Positions 19,640 through 29,800 of a DNA stretch of 44,172 bases are shown piece by piece (position 1 is the stretch's first letter; each line of letters starts with the position of its first letter). The position numbers and the translations under genes were made by a program. The notes under the pieces were generated by a model. It had not been told where the DNA came from, searched no databases, and saw only the letters and a list, made by a program, of their open reading frames with translations. The DNA is from Verrucomicrobiota bacterium (GTDB lineage Bacteria > Verrucomicrobiota > Verrucomicrobiia > Chthoniobacterales > SZAS-18), in contig JANXRG010000064.1 of the NCBI GenBank assembly GCA_025353105.1, positions 1 through 44,172 on the forward strand, given 5' to 3'.

Positions 19640-20062
19640 ATGGCCATGCCTTCCATCGTGAAACTGATCAAAGTTATTGCCGCAGCCGCGCTCGTGTTCA
19701 GCGCGGGCGGTTGCACCACGGTTGCCTCGCCGGAAAAACTGCTCCACCAGGCGGGCTTCCGCCCGTACGTCGTCCGCGATGACTCGCAGCTCGCGCAGGT
19801 CCAAGCACTGCCGCAGGGCCGCATTTCCATCGTCGAACGTGGGCGACAATCCTACTGGCTGTTCCCGTCCGTCGCGCACGATCAGGTGTACGTGGGACGA
19901 AGGTCGGAATACGACGCGTACAAACGTTTCATGATCCAACTGCAAGCCACCAACGAGCAGCTCGGCGCGGCGCCCCTGGAGGCCAGCGCGGTGGTGTGGG
20001 TCGGCGGCTGGCGCACTTGGGGACCATTCTTCCCCGCGGGATCGGGCCCAATGGAATACTGA
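19640..20062 (+). CDS. Putative small lipoprotein
   Basis: The frame is open far upstream, but the region before 19640 is Arg-rich and non-coding in character. From ATG 19640 (or 19646) the 140 residues start with a lipoprotein-type signal (MPSIVKLIKVIAAAALVFSA then GGC). The Ala-Gly-Gly-Cys lipobox is atypical but acceptable. The mature part includes LLHQAGFRPYVVRDD, QVQALPQGRISIVERGRQSY and a C-terminal VWVGGWRTWGPFFPAG. It probably sits in the outer membrane or periplasm. I do not recognise a family. There is no clear Shine-Dalgarno sequence. Confidence 0.7.
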   Translation: MAMPSIVKLIKVIAAAALVFSAGGCTTVASPEKLLHQAGFRPYVVRDDSQLAQVQALPQGRISIVERGRQSYWLFPSVAHDQVYVGRRSEYDAYKRFMIQLQATNEQLGAAPLEASAVVWVGGWRTWGPFFPAGSGPMEY

Positions 20063-20236
20063 CGCCGCGCTGGTTCATCGCGTGGCGGGAAATTACCTTC
20101 GAAGTCCCGAACAAGTGCGAGTTTGACGCCTCTATGGCACTCATGACCGTGCCGTGGTAAATTGTCACCGTCGCGGTTTTGCGCGGAGACGCCGTATTTC
20201 AAAAGGACTTCGCCACGGGAGAAGTTTCAAAGAGCG

Positions 20237-21259
20237 CTACTTCCTGGCGATGACCGCCCGAAAATAGGTTGGTGGCAGCGGATGCAGCTCGCTCTGGACG
20301 AAGCCTGCGTCCCGCAGGATTCCCTCATACTGCGAGAAGGTGTACGCGTCGCCGCGCGGGGTCGAAGCGAGCATCATCAACGTGAACTGAGCAGGAACGG
20401 GCGGCGAGATTCGGTCCTCGTCGGGGATGAACTCGAGGATCGCGGCACGTCCGCCGGGCTTCAGTGCCGCATATACTTTTCCCAGCAGCGTTTGACAGGT
20501 AGCAGCATCGAAGTGGTGTAGAAAATTGGTCAGCAGCACCAGATCGTACCCGGTACCGTAGTCGACGGTAAACGCACTGCCCGGAAGGGTGCGGTAGCGG
20601 TCTGTCACGCCCGCCGCGCGCGCGTTTTCCTCGGCCACCGTAAGGACGCCGGCCCAGTCCAGGGCGACCACGTTCGCATTGGGATTTTGCCTCGCCACGG
20701 AGATTCCGTACAGGCCATGGCCCGCGGCGAGATCAAGGACCTTCCATTTCTCGTCTGATCCAGCGACGAGCAGGTTTGCCAGACATTCCGCGGGAAGCGT
20801 CATCAACGGCGCCATCGCGCGCGCAAACTGAATCCAAACGGGATGCTCCGGAGCGACCACCCCATCGTCACGCATGATCGTCCCACCCTTTCGGACGACG
20901 GCCGCCAGATCCCGGAAGGCCTCGGTCTGCGCCGGGGAGAGCAGGAACTCCAGGGCCGCACCAACATAACCGGGGGAACGCCGGTCGAGAAAGATCGCCG
21001 AGTCCTGCGTCAGGGCGAATCGTTTTCCGGTTTTGTTTAGAAACCCGATCACCGTTAGGTAATCACAGAGGATTCGCATGCCTCGCTCGGAGGCGTGACA
21101 CCTCTGGGCGAGCACGTCAGCCGTGTCTGCTCCCTCGCCGATGCCAGTGAACACATCGAGTTCGATTGCCGCCTTCAGCGCTGCCGTCCGATGAAAGGCG
21201 TGGGCAGTTTCAAAAAACTGGTCCAGCGAAGGATGCGGCGATTCGGATGTATTAGTCAT
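20237..21259 (-). CDS. SAM-dependent O-methyltransferase-like protein
   Basis: The 340 residues have the layout of the plant-type/acetylserotonin O-methyltransferase group. An N-terminal winged-helix dimerisation domain (about 10-100: FHRTAALKAAIELDVFTGI, MRILCDYLTVIGFLNKTG) is followed by a class I SAM domain. SAM motif I is KVLDLAAGHGLYGISVAR, the acidic strand end is VVALDW, and YDLVLLTNFLHHFD and LKPGGRAAILEF are further motifs. These enzymes methylate small molecules, often secondary metabolites; the substrate here is not evident. ATG 21259 is well supported by an AAAGGTGA Shine-Dalgarno seven bases upstream, among the best in the window. It follows the large secreted protein gene after 123 bases on the opposite side of its stop. 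Confidence 0.88.
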   Translation of the reverse strand: MTNTSESPHPSLDQFFETAHAFHRTAALKAAIELDVFTGIGEGADTADVLAQRCHASERGMRILCDYLTVIGFLNKTGKRFALTQDSAIFLDRRSPGYVGAALEFLLSPAQTEAFRDLAAVVRKGGTIMRDDGVVAPEHPVWIQFARAMAPLMTLPAECLANLLVAGSDEKWKVLDLAAGHGLYGISVARQNPNANVVALDWAGVLTVAEENARAAGVTDRYRTLPGSAFTVDYGTGYDLVLLTNFLHHFDAATCQTLLGKVYAALKPGGRAAILEFIPDEDRISPPVPAQFTLMMLASTPRGDAYTFSQYEGILRDAGFVQSELHPLPPTYFRAVIARK

Positions 21260-21382
21260 AAGTCACCTTTCACTTGAATGAGTAGCCTGACGTGCTCTCC
21301 CACAATGGCGCGCTTACCCAATGCTTGAAAGACGTACACTCACAAATCGCAATGGAATCGACACCCTTTGTCACGGCAGTCA

Positions 21383-23566
21383 TCAGAATACCACGACCCG
21401 ATAAAAGCCGTCCGATGCTCCGAACACGTCAGCAAATTGGATGGGCTGCCCGGTGATGCCCGCAACCGGTGAGCCGACGTTGGTAAAGGTGTCCGTCGAT
21501 AGTGACCCGGACCTCTGCAGTTGGTAGGTGTGTCCCGTATACCCGTCGATGGTAACGATCACCCCCGCGCCGTTCTTGGTGAGTTGCTTCACTTTGACCA
21601 GGCTCTTATCGAGAATCGTCCCATTGTTTGTGAAACCGGGCTGCGGCGTGAAGTTTCCCGTGATGACGTCGATCAATCCATTGTTTTGAAACGTGCCATT
21701 ATTTATGAACGTTGCGCCGCCCGTCATGCCCACGACACCTTCATTGATCGTGTTGCCGTTGAATGTGAGAGTACCGGAGTTCGCCGTCGCGACCCCGCCG
21801 GCATTGATCGTCACGGACCCGTTAATCGTGCCGGGGCCGGTCAGCAGACCCTTTTGGCCGATGGTCAGACCGTTGGTGGTAGAAATGAAACCGGGAAGTT
21901 GCAGCGCCAGCTCGGCGACGCCCGCGCCCGATCCGTTGATGAGGAGGCTGCGCACGGAGGTCGGCGCGAAAGGTCCCATGACGGTAAGGGCGGTGGCGGG
22001 GTCGATAGAGACATCGTGCGGCGGCCCGGGCGGCTGGCCAAGAGTGAAATTCAGACCGCCGTCCCAGTTGCCGCTTGCCGCCGTGCGGTAGTGAAGAATG
22101 GGCGTGAAAAGGAAAGTGCCAGATTTTCCATTCGTCAGGAGCGTGGAGAAGGCCACCTGTCCGTTGTCGTTGAATCCGCTTCGGCCCCCGCGGTTCGGCC
22201 CGCCAATGAAGGTGGGTGGAGTCAAAGCGCTGATGGTGCTTCCCTGGAGGCCTTGGCCTTGATAAGCAACGGCCACTAAATCCGTGCCGTCTCCGAGATA
22301 GATTCCCGATCCCGAGGCCGTCCGTCCCCCGAAGCAGATACAACCTGAACCATTTATCGTGACCGAGTAGAACGAGGTGAACGTGGCACCCAGTCCCGGA
22401 GCCAAGCGAAATGTCGTGGCCACAGGCGTGAGACCGCGATACACCGCACTTTGATCGTTCACCGCGGTCGCCACGAATGCCACCGCCCCGGAAGTACTCA
22501 GAGCAGGGTCGCTAAAGCGGCCAAAAGTCGAGTTCAGACCTGGCGCCACCTGATTGTTATTCGTGGCGACTGCCGTCAGAGGTCCGGCCGCCGACATGTA
22601 GATGCCCTCGCCGCCCACCAAGCCGCCGAACGCGTGGAAGGCGGTTTGTGTTGTCACATTAACAGGGTCACCGAATGCGCTAAATAGACCGCCCAATCCG
22701 GGCGCGGCGTCATAAACTGTGGCCAAGGGCTCCGGAGTTACCGTAAAGTGAAGATAATAAATTCCCGAGTTCACATTCCCACTGCTGGTGGAACCCCAAA
22801 AGGCAATATCGGAATGGAATCCGTTTCCTAAGTTAGCGGCAGCATCATGAAAGGCGAGGAAGCGGGCGGGGTTCACCCCCATTCCCGCGGCGATCTGCTG
22901 GGTACTTATACGGGGAAAAACTTGGGTGATGCCACCACTAACTAACCCCTCGAAGATTCCGTTGTCCGTCGAGAGACTGGCGCCGCCGTTGAAGTAAACA
23001 CTCGAAGCCGAAGTGATTCCCGGCAGGTCTGAGTACACGGTGAAGTTGCCGGGAAAACTTGGGTTTGGTGTGTTCGTCGTCGCGATGGCGTACAATCCCG
23101 ATCCGTCAGCGAAGTAGATGCCACTTTGGCCGGAGATGCTCGGCGCAAAAAAAGCGATTGCTCCGCGGGCATTGTTGGCTGGATCGGAAAATTGCAGGAG
23201 CCGGGACGCGGTGCCCGGACCCGGCGCGAAATCGTGGGTCGACGCAATCGTCGTGAGGGCGCCGCCGCTGCCGGTGAGAATCGCCCGCTCATTGTTAAGG
23301 GTTAGCGTCGTGAACGCGACCACCCCGGAATTGCTCAGCACCGGATTATTCCCTCCGCCGATCGTGCCGACGAGATTGGGTGCCGAGTCGCCCGACAACG
23401 CGATTTTCACAACCGTTCCTACCTGCGCCGTCGCGCGAAACGCCGGGAAGATCATGATCCCCAATCCGACGAGCCAAAACCCGCAGGCCCGCCGCGAACG
23501 GCTTGCCGCCGCGGCGCGAATGAGCGGGCGTGGTCGCTTTGACAAATCGGCAGTTTGCGTGGTCAC
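21383..23566 (-). CDS. Large secreted repeat protein (NxxG/DUF7453-like plus beta-helix part)
   Basis: The 727-residue protein has an N-terminal signal region, with a basic stretch and then ACGFWLVGLGIMIFPAFRAT before AQVG, a likely cleavage site. Residues 55-470 hold repeated modules that share phrases such as SGAVAFVAT, SGIYFADGSGLYAIA and FAPGPGT or VAPGLNSTF; this resembles the tandem-repeat family annotated as DUF7453. Residues 480-650 are a beta-helix-like part (WDGGLNF, GLLTGPGTINGSVTI, ATFINNGTFQNNGLI). The C-terminal part, GHTYQLQRSGSL to FYRVVVF, is a short beta-rich end often seen in verrucomicrobial proteins. The start is GTG 23566. The role is unknown; extracellular location is inferred. 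Confidence 0.8.
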   Translation of the reverse strand: MTTQTADLSKRPRPLIRAAAASRSRRACGFWLVGLGIMIFPAFRATAQVGTVVKIALSGDSAPNLVGTIGGGNNPVLSNSGVVAFTTLTLNNERAILTGSGGALTTIASTHDFAPGPGTASRLLQFSDPANNARGAIAFFAPSISGQSGIYFADGSGLYAIATTNTPNPSFPGNFTVYSDLPGITSASSVYFNGGASLSTDNGIFEGLVSGGITQVFPRISTQQIAAGMGVNPARFLAFHDAAANLGNGFHSDIAFWGSTSSGNVNSGIYYLHFTVTPEPLATVYDAAPGLGGLFSAFGDPVNVTTQTAFHAFGGLVGGEGIYMSAAGPLTAVATNNNQVAPGLNSTFGRFSDPALSTSGAVAFVATAVNDQSAVYRGLTPVATTFRLAPGLGATFTSFYSVTINGSGCICFGGRTASGSGIYLGDGTDLVAVAYQGQGLQGSTISALTPPTFIGGPNRGGRSGFNDNGQVAFSTLLTNGKSGTFLFTPILHYRTAASGNWDGGLNFTLGQPPGPPHDVSIDPATALTVMGPFAPTSVRSLLINGSGAGVAELALQLPGFISTTNGLTIGQKGLLTGPGTINGSVTINAGGVATANSGTLTFNGNTINEGVVGMTGGATFINNGTFQNNGLIDVITGNFTPQPGFTNNGTILDKSLVKVKQLTKNGAGVIVTIDGYTGHTYQLQRSGSLSTDTFTNVGSPVAGITGQPIQFADVFGASDGFYRVVVF

Positions 23567-23785
23567 GAGGCAATGGCCGCGACGCGGGCCGCAAAAGGCA
23601 AGCGGTCACACGCCCGGGCAGCACTCTTCAGGGTGAATATCCTCGGGTACGCCGTCAATACATCGTTTGGGGTATAGCTCATCCAGTGACCAGAGCATCC
23701 GGAGTGCAGCGCGCCTCTCCGCGTCTCGGCGTGAGAATCTCAGCGCAATTGCCATTCGTCGGACGCGTCGCCGTCCCGGAAAAAC

Positions 23786-23858
23786 TGGAGCCAAGGGGAA
23801 TCGAACCCCTGACCTCCTCAATGCCATTGAGGCGCTCTACCAACTGAGCTATGACCCC
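23786..23858 (-). tRNA. tRNA-Ala (anticodon GGC)
   Basis: The minus strand gives a full 73-base cloverleaf: a 7-bp acceptor stem starting GGGGTCA, a D-arm with AGTTGGTAGA, an anticodon stem CCTCA/TGAGG with loop ATGGCAT (anticodon GGC), a variable AGGTC and a T-arm with TTCGATT. The acceptor stem has the G3-U70 wobble pair that identifies alanine tRNA, and the discriminator base is A. CCA is not encoded (the genome continues GTTTT), so it must be added by the CCA-adding enzyme. Confidence 0.97.
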
Positions 23859-23930
23859 GTCACCAGCGAGGTCGAAACATAGCCAGACCGTCCGTTTTGC
23901 AACTGGAAAGTAGCCGGACGCATGCCGCGG

Positions 23931-24473
23931 TCAGGCGGCCAGATACGCCATCACGGAGAAAATCACCCCGATCAGGCTGAAGCCGAGACCGACGTACCAA
24001 AACGAGCGTAGTTTCGTCAGTACCGCGATGGCCGCGACCGCGATCGCCACCTGGAACATCGTGACCGCGCGCGCGTAAATCTCATGCTTGTAAAGGTGCG
24101 CGTGCGAAGCGTGCTCCTTCTCCTCCGCCTGTACCTTGATTTCCTCGAGTTGCCTGTCGTATTGCGCAATGCGCTTCTGCTCGGCGGGTTCCACCTCCTT
24201 GCCCAGCGCCGCCAGGGTTTCGATCTTGGATTCGACCACATTTTTCTTGATGCTCTTCGCTTGGTAATAGCTCCACCGATTGGCCGCGCTGATTTGCTCG
24301 AGCATCGCCTCGTTGGCGTGATGCCCGGCCAGCAGCGCCGTGACCGCCGCAAAGCCGGCGATGAGCGCCGAAGAAAGGGCCACGCCCATCATCCAACGCG
24401 GCGCATCCCCGTGCGTGGCGTGATGGTGCATGTCCTCGTGCAGTTGTTCGAGCGGAACTTCGGGGCCTTCCAT
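23931..24473 (-). CDS. DUF4337 membrane protein
   Basis: The 180-residue protein fits the DUF4337 family. A His-rich N-terminus (LHEDMHHHATHGD) precedes a first membrane segment (about 26-48, ALSSALIAGFAAVTALLAGH). A charged coiled-coil-like region with WSYYQAKSIKKNVVESK and AEQKRIAQYDRQLEEIK follows. Two more membrane segments lie at the C-terminus (FQVAIAVAAIAVLTK and LGFSLIGVIFSVMAYLA). The family's function is unknown. It is the last gene of the scpAB operon, 30 bases after the methyltransferase. Confidence 0.85.
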   Translation of the reverse strand: MEGPEVPLEQLHEDMHHHATHGDAPRWMMGVALSSALIAGFAAVTALLAGHHANEAMLEQISAANRWSYYQAKSIKKNVVESKIETLAALGKEVEPAEQKRIAQYDRQLEEIKVQAEEKEHASHAHLYKHEIYARAVTMFQVAIAVAAIAVLTKLRSFWYVGLGFSLIGVIFSVMAYLAA

Positions 24474-24503
24474 GCGCAGAAAATGCGGTTTAACGCGACG
24501 CTG

Positions 24504-25217
24504 TCAAACCGCTTCCGCTGCCTCCCACCAAAGGGCCTGCCGGCCAAACGCAAACGCTCGATGCCCAAACGCCGGCCATTCCGCCGCGCGCGCCAGTCCC
24601 TGCATCTCGTCATCCGAAAACGCCCGCCGCGCCGACATCCGCGCGTCGTGCTTCGTCATCGCCGCGCGATACAACGTCGCCGTCACCAACCACGCGCCAG
24701 CGCGGCACACGAAGCCGCGCCGCAAATCCGCCGCCAATGCGCCGAGCCGCGCCGACGCCCGCAGCCGACGCAGGATGTTCACCGCATCCGCGGCACTAAA
24801 GTGATGCAGGGCCAGCGAACAAAATGCAAAGTCGTACCCCTCCTCAAACACGGAATCCGACGCGAGGATATCCGCGCGGCGAAAGCGAATCTCGGGATAC
24901 CCGGCACTCCACCGCCGCGCGAGCTCGAGGGTCGCGGGCAGGGCATCGACCGCGGTGATTTCCACCGTCGCACCGAGGCGCCGCGCGAGATCGACCATGC
25001 AGCGCGGGCCATCCCCGCCACCGGTTGCGAAATCGATGACGCGATAGTGTCCTCGCGGTTGCATCCAGCGCCGGACGAAGTGCCGCCAGATTTTCCGGCC
25101 GCCGAACTGGCGGTTGATGGCGGCGAGATTGACGAGATCCGCCTCCAGCTCGCGCGACACCGATTGCTCGCGGTCCATCCATTCGGACTGCGAGGGGTCG
25201 AATTCCCGTCCACTCAT
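24504..25217 (-). CDS. Class I SAM-dependent methyltransferase
   Basis: The frame is open much further upstream, but that part is a shadow of scpB. The real start is ATG 25217, whose ATGA overlaps the scpB stop, giving translational coupling. The 237 residues contain SAM motif I in YRVIDFATGGGDGPRCMVD, the acidic residue in ITAVDALPATLELARR, and FCSLALHHFSAADAVNILRR as the later motif. It resembles UbiE-like small-molecule methyltransferases; the substrate is unknown. Its place behind scpB may simply reflect operon growth. Confidence 0.85.
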   Translation of the reverse strand: MSGREFDPSQSEWMDREQSVSRELEADLVNLAAINRQFGGRKIWRHFVRRWMQPRGHYRVIDFATGGGDGPRCMVDLARRLGATVEITAVDALPATLELARRWSAGYPEIRFRRADILASDSVFEEGYDFAFCSLALHHFSAADAVNILRRLRASARLGALAADLRRGFVCRAGAWLVTATLYRAAMTKHDARMSARRAFSDDEMQGLARAAEWPAFGHRAFAFGRQALWWEAAEAV

Positions 25218-25861
25218 GCGGTCGCGGCGGGCTCCACTGCTTCCGGCGTCACGAATTCCGCCGCTTCGGGCACCGGCGTAAAGGTGGGCGGCTTGAGCGA
25301 AACGCGCCGCAGCTCCGTCGCGTTTGGTAGCTCGACCACGTCGCGGATGCCGAAGTGATCCAGAAAATACTGTGTCGTGCCGTAGAGCAGTGGACGGCCG
25401 GGCACTTCCGAGCGTCCGGCGATCTTCACCAGCCCGCGCTCGAGCAGCGTCTGCATGATGCCGTCCACGGCGACACCGCGCACCGCCTCGATCTCCGATC
25501 GCGCGATCGGCTGCCGATATGCCACGATGGCCAGTGTCTCGAGAGCCGCCGGGCTCAGGCGAGCGGGCCGATCGCCCGGGAAGAGCTGTCGCACCCAGGC
25601 CCCGAATTGCACGGCCGAAACGAGTTGCCAGCCCGACGCGGTCTCCTCCAGCAGCATTCCCCTGCCCTCGGTCGCGAGCCGATCCTTGAGCGCCATCAAT
25701 GCAACGTGAACTTCGCCTTCCTTCAGTCCGGCCAACACTGCGCAATCGCCATTTTCGGAATCGTCGGTCGCGGCCGATTTGAACAGGCCAACAATTTCCT
25801 TGGTCGGCAACGGGCGCGGCGACGCAAAGAGAATGGATTCGAGAACTTGAAGAACGAGCAT
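25214..25861 (-). CDS. scpB: Segregation and condensation protein B
   Basis: ScpB is a kleisin-associated winged-helix dimer that binds ScpA and, with SMC, compacts and segregates the chromosome. The 215 residues carry the family core: LESILFASPRPLPTKEI at the N-terminus, LSPAALETLAIVAYRQPIAR in the middle, then EIEAVRGVAVDGIMQTLLERGLV and PGRPLLYGTTQYFLDHFGI. A Pro/Ala-rich tail follows. It lies after scpA, across a 156-base AT-rich spacer. No smc gene is in the window. Confidence 0.95.
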   Translation of the reverse strand: MLVLQVLESILFASPRPLPTKEIVGLFKSAATDDSENGDCAVLAGLKEGEVHVALMALKDRLATEGRGMLLEETASGWQLVSAVQFGAWVRQLFPGDRPARLSPAALETLAIVAYRQPIARSEIEAVRGVAVDGIMQTLLERGLVKIAGRSEVPGRPLLYGTTQYFLDHFGIRDVVELPNATELRRVSLKPPTFTPVPEAAEFVTPEAVEPAATA

Positions 25862-25896
25862 CAGGGCGGGATGGGAAGTGGCGGAGTTCTTAAACT

Positions 25897-25989
25897 AAAT
25901 TACAAAATTTTCCAAATTAACGAAATTAACAGCGTTTTTCTTGGGCCGATTCAAGTCATTCAGATTTTCTTCAGCAATTTTGTAAATTT
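25897..25989. repeat. AT-rich inverted-repeat island between scpA and scpB
   Basis: In a GC-rich neighbourhood this spacer is sharply AT-rich. The left arm AAATTACAAAATT (25897-25909) and the right arm AATTTTGTAAATTT (25976-25989) are inverted copies with one extra base. On the left side AATT recurs at 25898, 25906, 25915 and 25924, that is every 8-9 bases. No ORF of note is present. It may be a small mobile or repeat remnant, or a protein-binding site within the operon. Confidence 0.6.
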
Positions 25990-26017
25990 GGGAAAAAACA
26001 CAACGACGTCTTCCCCG

Positions 26018-26794
26018 TTACGACGTCGCCACCGCCGCCGGCGTCCGGATCGCGCGAAAGATCTGGATCGACGCAAACGGCTCGCTCTGCCGGACGCACA
26101 GCTCGCGCAGTCGCATCAGCTCCAGCAGCGCCAGAAACGTGACCACTACTTCCTCGCGCGAGGCCGCCCTCGCAAACAGCTCTTCGAAATCGAATGCCTG
26201 GGTCGCGTCCTCGGGGATGGCGCGCAAAAGGAATTCAATCTTGTCGGCGACCGTAAAGCGCGCGCCCTGCAAGTCCGCCACGGGCCAGCGTGCGGCGTAC
26301 TTCCGCAGCATCGCATTGAAGGCCTGCAAGAGGTCGAGCACGCCCAGCTCAGCGAGCTGCAACGGCTGCGCTACGGCGTCCGCGGTCGCCTTTGTCGGCG
26401 GCCGCACAAACACCCCCAGGCGCGCGGCCTCGCGCGTCTGCAAATGCGCAGCGGCTTCCTTGAAGCGCTTGTATTCGATGAGACGGCGGATCAGCTCGTG
26501 GCGCGGATCCAGCACATCCCCGTCCTCCTCCTCGCCTTCCGGAAGCGGTTCGTCCGGCAGCAAGCGGCGGCTCTTAATGTAAATGAGGGTCGCCGCCATC
26601 ACGATGAAGTCCCCGGCCAGATGGATGTCCATCTCGTCACACGCCGAGAGATAATCGAGAAATTGCTGCGTGATCTTCTCCAGCGGGATGTCCCACAATT
26701 CCACCTCTTCGCGACGCACGAGGAAGAGCAGGAGATCGAGCGGTCCCTCGAAGACCTCAAGCTTCACCTTGTAGTCGGGCGGGGCGGCAACCAT
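26018..26794 (-). CDS. scpA: Segregation and condensation protein A
   Basis: ScpA is the kleisin that bridges the SMC heads and binds ScpB. The 258 residues start with the canonical DYKVKLEVFEGPLDLLLFLV, then EVELWDIPLEKITQQFLDYL and AGDFIVMAATLIYIKSRRLL. An acidic linker (EGEEEDGD) precedes HELIRRLIEYKRFKEAAAHL, and the C-terminal winged-helix part follows (VVTFLALLELMRLRELCV). It starts 23 bases after the SNF2 helicase stop, so the two are co-transcribed. Confidence 0.96.
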   Translation of the reverse strand: MVAAPPDYKVKLEVFEGPLDLLLFLVRREEVELWDIPLEKITQQFLDYLSACDEMDIHLAGDFIVMAATLIYIKSRRLLPDEPLPEGEEEDGDVLDPRHELIRRLIEYKRFKEAAAHLQTREAARLGVFVRPPTKATADAVAQPLQLAELGVLDLLQAFNAMLRKYAARWPVADLQGARFTVADKIEFLLRAIPEDATQAFDFEELFARAASREEVVVTFLALLELMRLRELCVRQSEPFASIQIFRAIRTPAAVATS

Positions 26795-26817
26795 GTCGGC
26801 AAATCAAACCAGCGAAC

Positions 26818-29800
26818 TTATTTCACGGCAACCGGTTCGTCGCTGAAAAGGAAGTCGAAGTCCTTCAGCTCGAGCGATCCGCTGGCCTCGCCTACGCCCA
26901 GCACGTCGAGCGCGAGGCTGGCCTTGCGTTCCTGCAACGCGCGAATCTTTTCCTCGACGCTGTCCTTCACGAGGAGGCGGTACGCCATCACCTGGTTCGC
27001 CTGGCCGATGCGATGCGTGCGATCGATCGCCTGCGCCTCGACCGCCGGATTCCACCACGGGTCGAAGAGCACGACATATGACGCGGCCATGAGGTTCAGC
27101 CCGCTGCCCGCCGCCTTGAGCGAGAGCAGGAAGACCGCCGGGTCCGGCGACTCCTGGAATTCGTCGACGAGCGCGCCGCGGTCCTCGGTCTGGCCGGTGA
27201 GGTAGAAATACGTCCAGCCGCGCTCGATCATCCGCTCGCGGAGGATGTCGAGCATCGAGACGAATTGCGAGAACACGAGCACCTTGTGGCCCTCGTCGCG
27301 CAGCGGCTCGAGCAGATCGAACAGCGCCTCGAGCTTCGCGGAAGATTCGCCGCGCATCGTCGGGTCGATCAACCCGGGGTGACAGCAAATCTGGCGCAGG
27401 CGCAGGAGCGACTGAAGAATGTTGAAGCGTTGCTCGTTGAACTGGCGCTGACTCTCGATGCCGAGGAGCATGCCGCGGGCTCGCTTCAATTCGGCACGAT
27501 AGAGATCCGCCTGCACGCCTTCCAGCTCGCAGAGATGATCCTCCTCGACGCGCGGCGGCAGATCCGGTGCCACCTCGCGCTTGGTCCGGCGCAGCAGGAA
27601 CGGTCGGAGTCGCGCCGCGATGCGCTGGCGGGCCAGCGGGTCGTCGCGCTTCTCAAACTGCCGTTCAAAATACCCCCGCTGTCCAAGGATGCCCGGGGTC
27701 GCGAACGCCATCAGGCTCCAAAGATCGAGCAACCGATTTTCAATCGGCGTGCCCGTGAGCACGAGCCGGTGGTCCGCCCTGAGCGCGCGCACGGTGCGGG
27801 CACTCTGCGAATCTGGATTCTTGATGTTCTGGCCCTCGTCGAGGATGACCGCCAGCCAGTGCGTCTTGGTGTAGAAATCCGCGCGGCGGCGAAGCTGCGC
27901 GTAGTTCACGACAAAGACATCCGCCGAGGAGGGTTCGGGCTCCGCCATCCGGCCACCCGGGCGCGGATGCAACACCTGCACGCGCAGACCCGGCGCGAAT
28001 TTGGCCGCCTCGCGCGCCCAGTTTTCCATGACCGATTTCGGGCACACGACCAGCGAGGGAGCGGGCGCGGGCGAGAGCCGAACGTCGGCGGACGCAGGCT
28101 CGGCATGGCCGTTGGCGCCGTTGCGATTCTTGGTCAGCGTCGCCTGGCGGGCGAGCGACGATTGATGGCGAACCCAGGTGAGCCAGACCAGCGCCTGGAC
28201 GGTTTTTCCGAGGCCCATGTCATCCGCCAGGATGCCACCGAGTCCGCAGCGCGAGAGCCGCGCGAGAAAATGAAATCCCTCCAATTGATACGGCCGCAAC
28301 TCGGCCGTGATACCTTCGGGCAGCTCCGGGACCTCATCGTTCCCCACAAGTTGCTCAAAGCGAGAACGCAACTGGCTGAATTGGGCCGCATCGAAGAACG
28401 ATCCGAGCGAGGGGTCGGCCAGCTGCAAGGCGTGGAGACGCTGCGCGCCCGCCGCAAAGTCCTCGGGGTCGAGCCCCAACTGCGCGAGGCGTGATTGCAT
28501 GCCGCCGTCGATGTTCAATTCCAGCCGGCGCCAGCCCTTCCCTTTCAGGCGCACGTAGTTCCCCCGCGCGCGCAGCAACAGCTTCATCTCGGCGGCGGTC
28601 AGCTTCGTGTCCTTGACGTCGAGATCGATGTTGACGTCGAACCAGTCGGTCGATCCTGCCGTGCCATTCGGCGACGGTCGCAGGTCAAAGGTGAGTTTCG
28701 GCCGCAGCGGTGCGCTTTGCAGCGTCGCCAGCTGGGCGTCCGCCACCGTCGCGGTCACCCCCTCGGGCAGCTCGCGCAGCCAGGCCGCAAAGGCCGCGGG
28801 GAAATCATCCTCCACGCGTCGGCGCCAACGCGCGTCAAAGCGGCCGGGTTTCAGGCTGATCTTTTCCAGCAACGCTGGGATCTGCGCGAGCGGCGTGCGA
28901 TCGAAAAGCGGAATCGGCTGGCCCGGCACGACCGGCGCCTCGGTTTCGAGCACCCACTGGTCGCGCATCAACACCTCCACGCGTTCGCCATCCTCGGCGA
29001 CCGCGCGCGCGAGCACGGACAATTCCTCATGCGGATGCTTGAAGCCCTTCGTCTCGAGTTCGCACACGAGTTCGACGGTCATCGGCACGCGGCGGATCTT
29101 CTTGCGCAGATGCGCGGGCGTCTCGATGCCAAGCCGGTGCAGTAATTCAATGCCGGTGCGTCCCTCAATCGCCGACGCCGGCAGGACGTGCACGTAGTGA
29201 TCCCCCGCGAGAAAATTCCCGGTCGCCGGTCCCTCGTGAATGGATTTCGCGCCGAGGTAGAGCGACTTCGCACCCGGAAGATGCATCAGCGTCTCGGGTT
29301 CGGCGCGACCGGCGCCGCCCAGTTGGATCAGGTAACTCGTGCCGTCGTCCGAGCGCTGGCATTCCCAGCGCAGCGCCGCACCAACCGCGAACGGCTGGCC
29401 GTCGACCCCGACCAGATGCGAGGCGAGCCCGGGCTGGGTGAACAGGCCATTAAGAATTTTTCGCGTGCGCGGCAGCGAGCAGTCGAGCGCCAGCACCTGG
29501 AACTGCTGCCAGTGGTTGAGAAAGGTCAGCCACAGCACGCTGGCCGCGTCGGGCACAATGCCGAGGAGGCTCTGCCGCGCAAGCGTCATGAATCGCTGCA
29601 GTTCGGGCTTACCGATTTCCTGGAATCCGTGCGCGTCAACGTCGTGATCCGGCCGCCAATCGAGATGCGCTTCGTCGGGTCGAATCACCAGCCGGATCGC
29701 GATGCGCTCGGGCCGCCCGAGCGGTGTGCTCGACGTGAACTGCGAGATGACCTTTTCCCAGCGCGCGGTCTCGGCGTGGGCGGCGATGCTCTGGATTCGC

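Noticed and set aside
24084-25358. 424-codon plus-strand frame opposite the DUF4337, methyltransferase and scpB genes
   Set aside because: It crosses three real genes on the other strand, has shadow-type composition and no family-like blocks.
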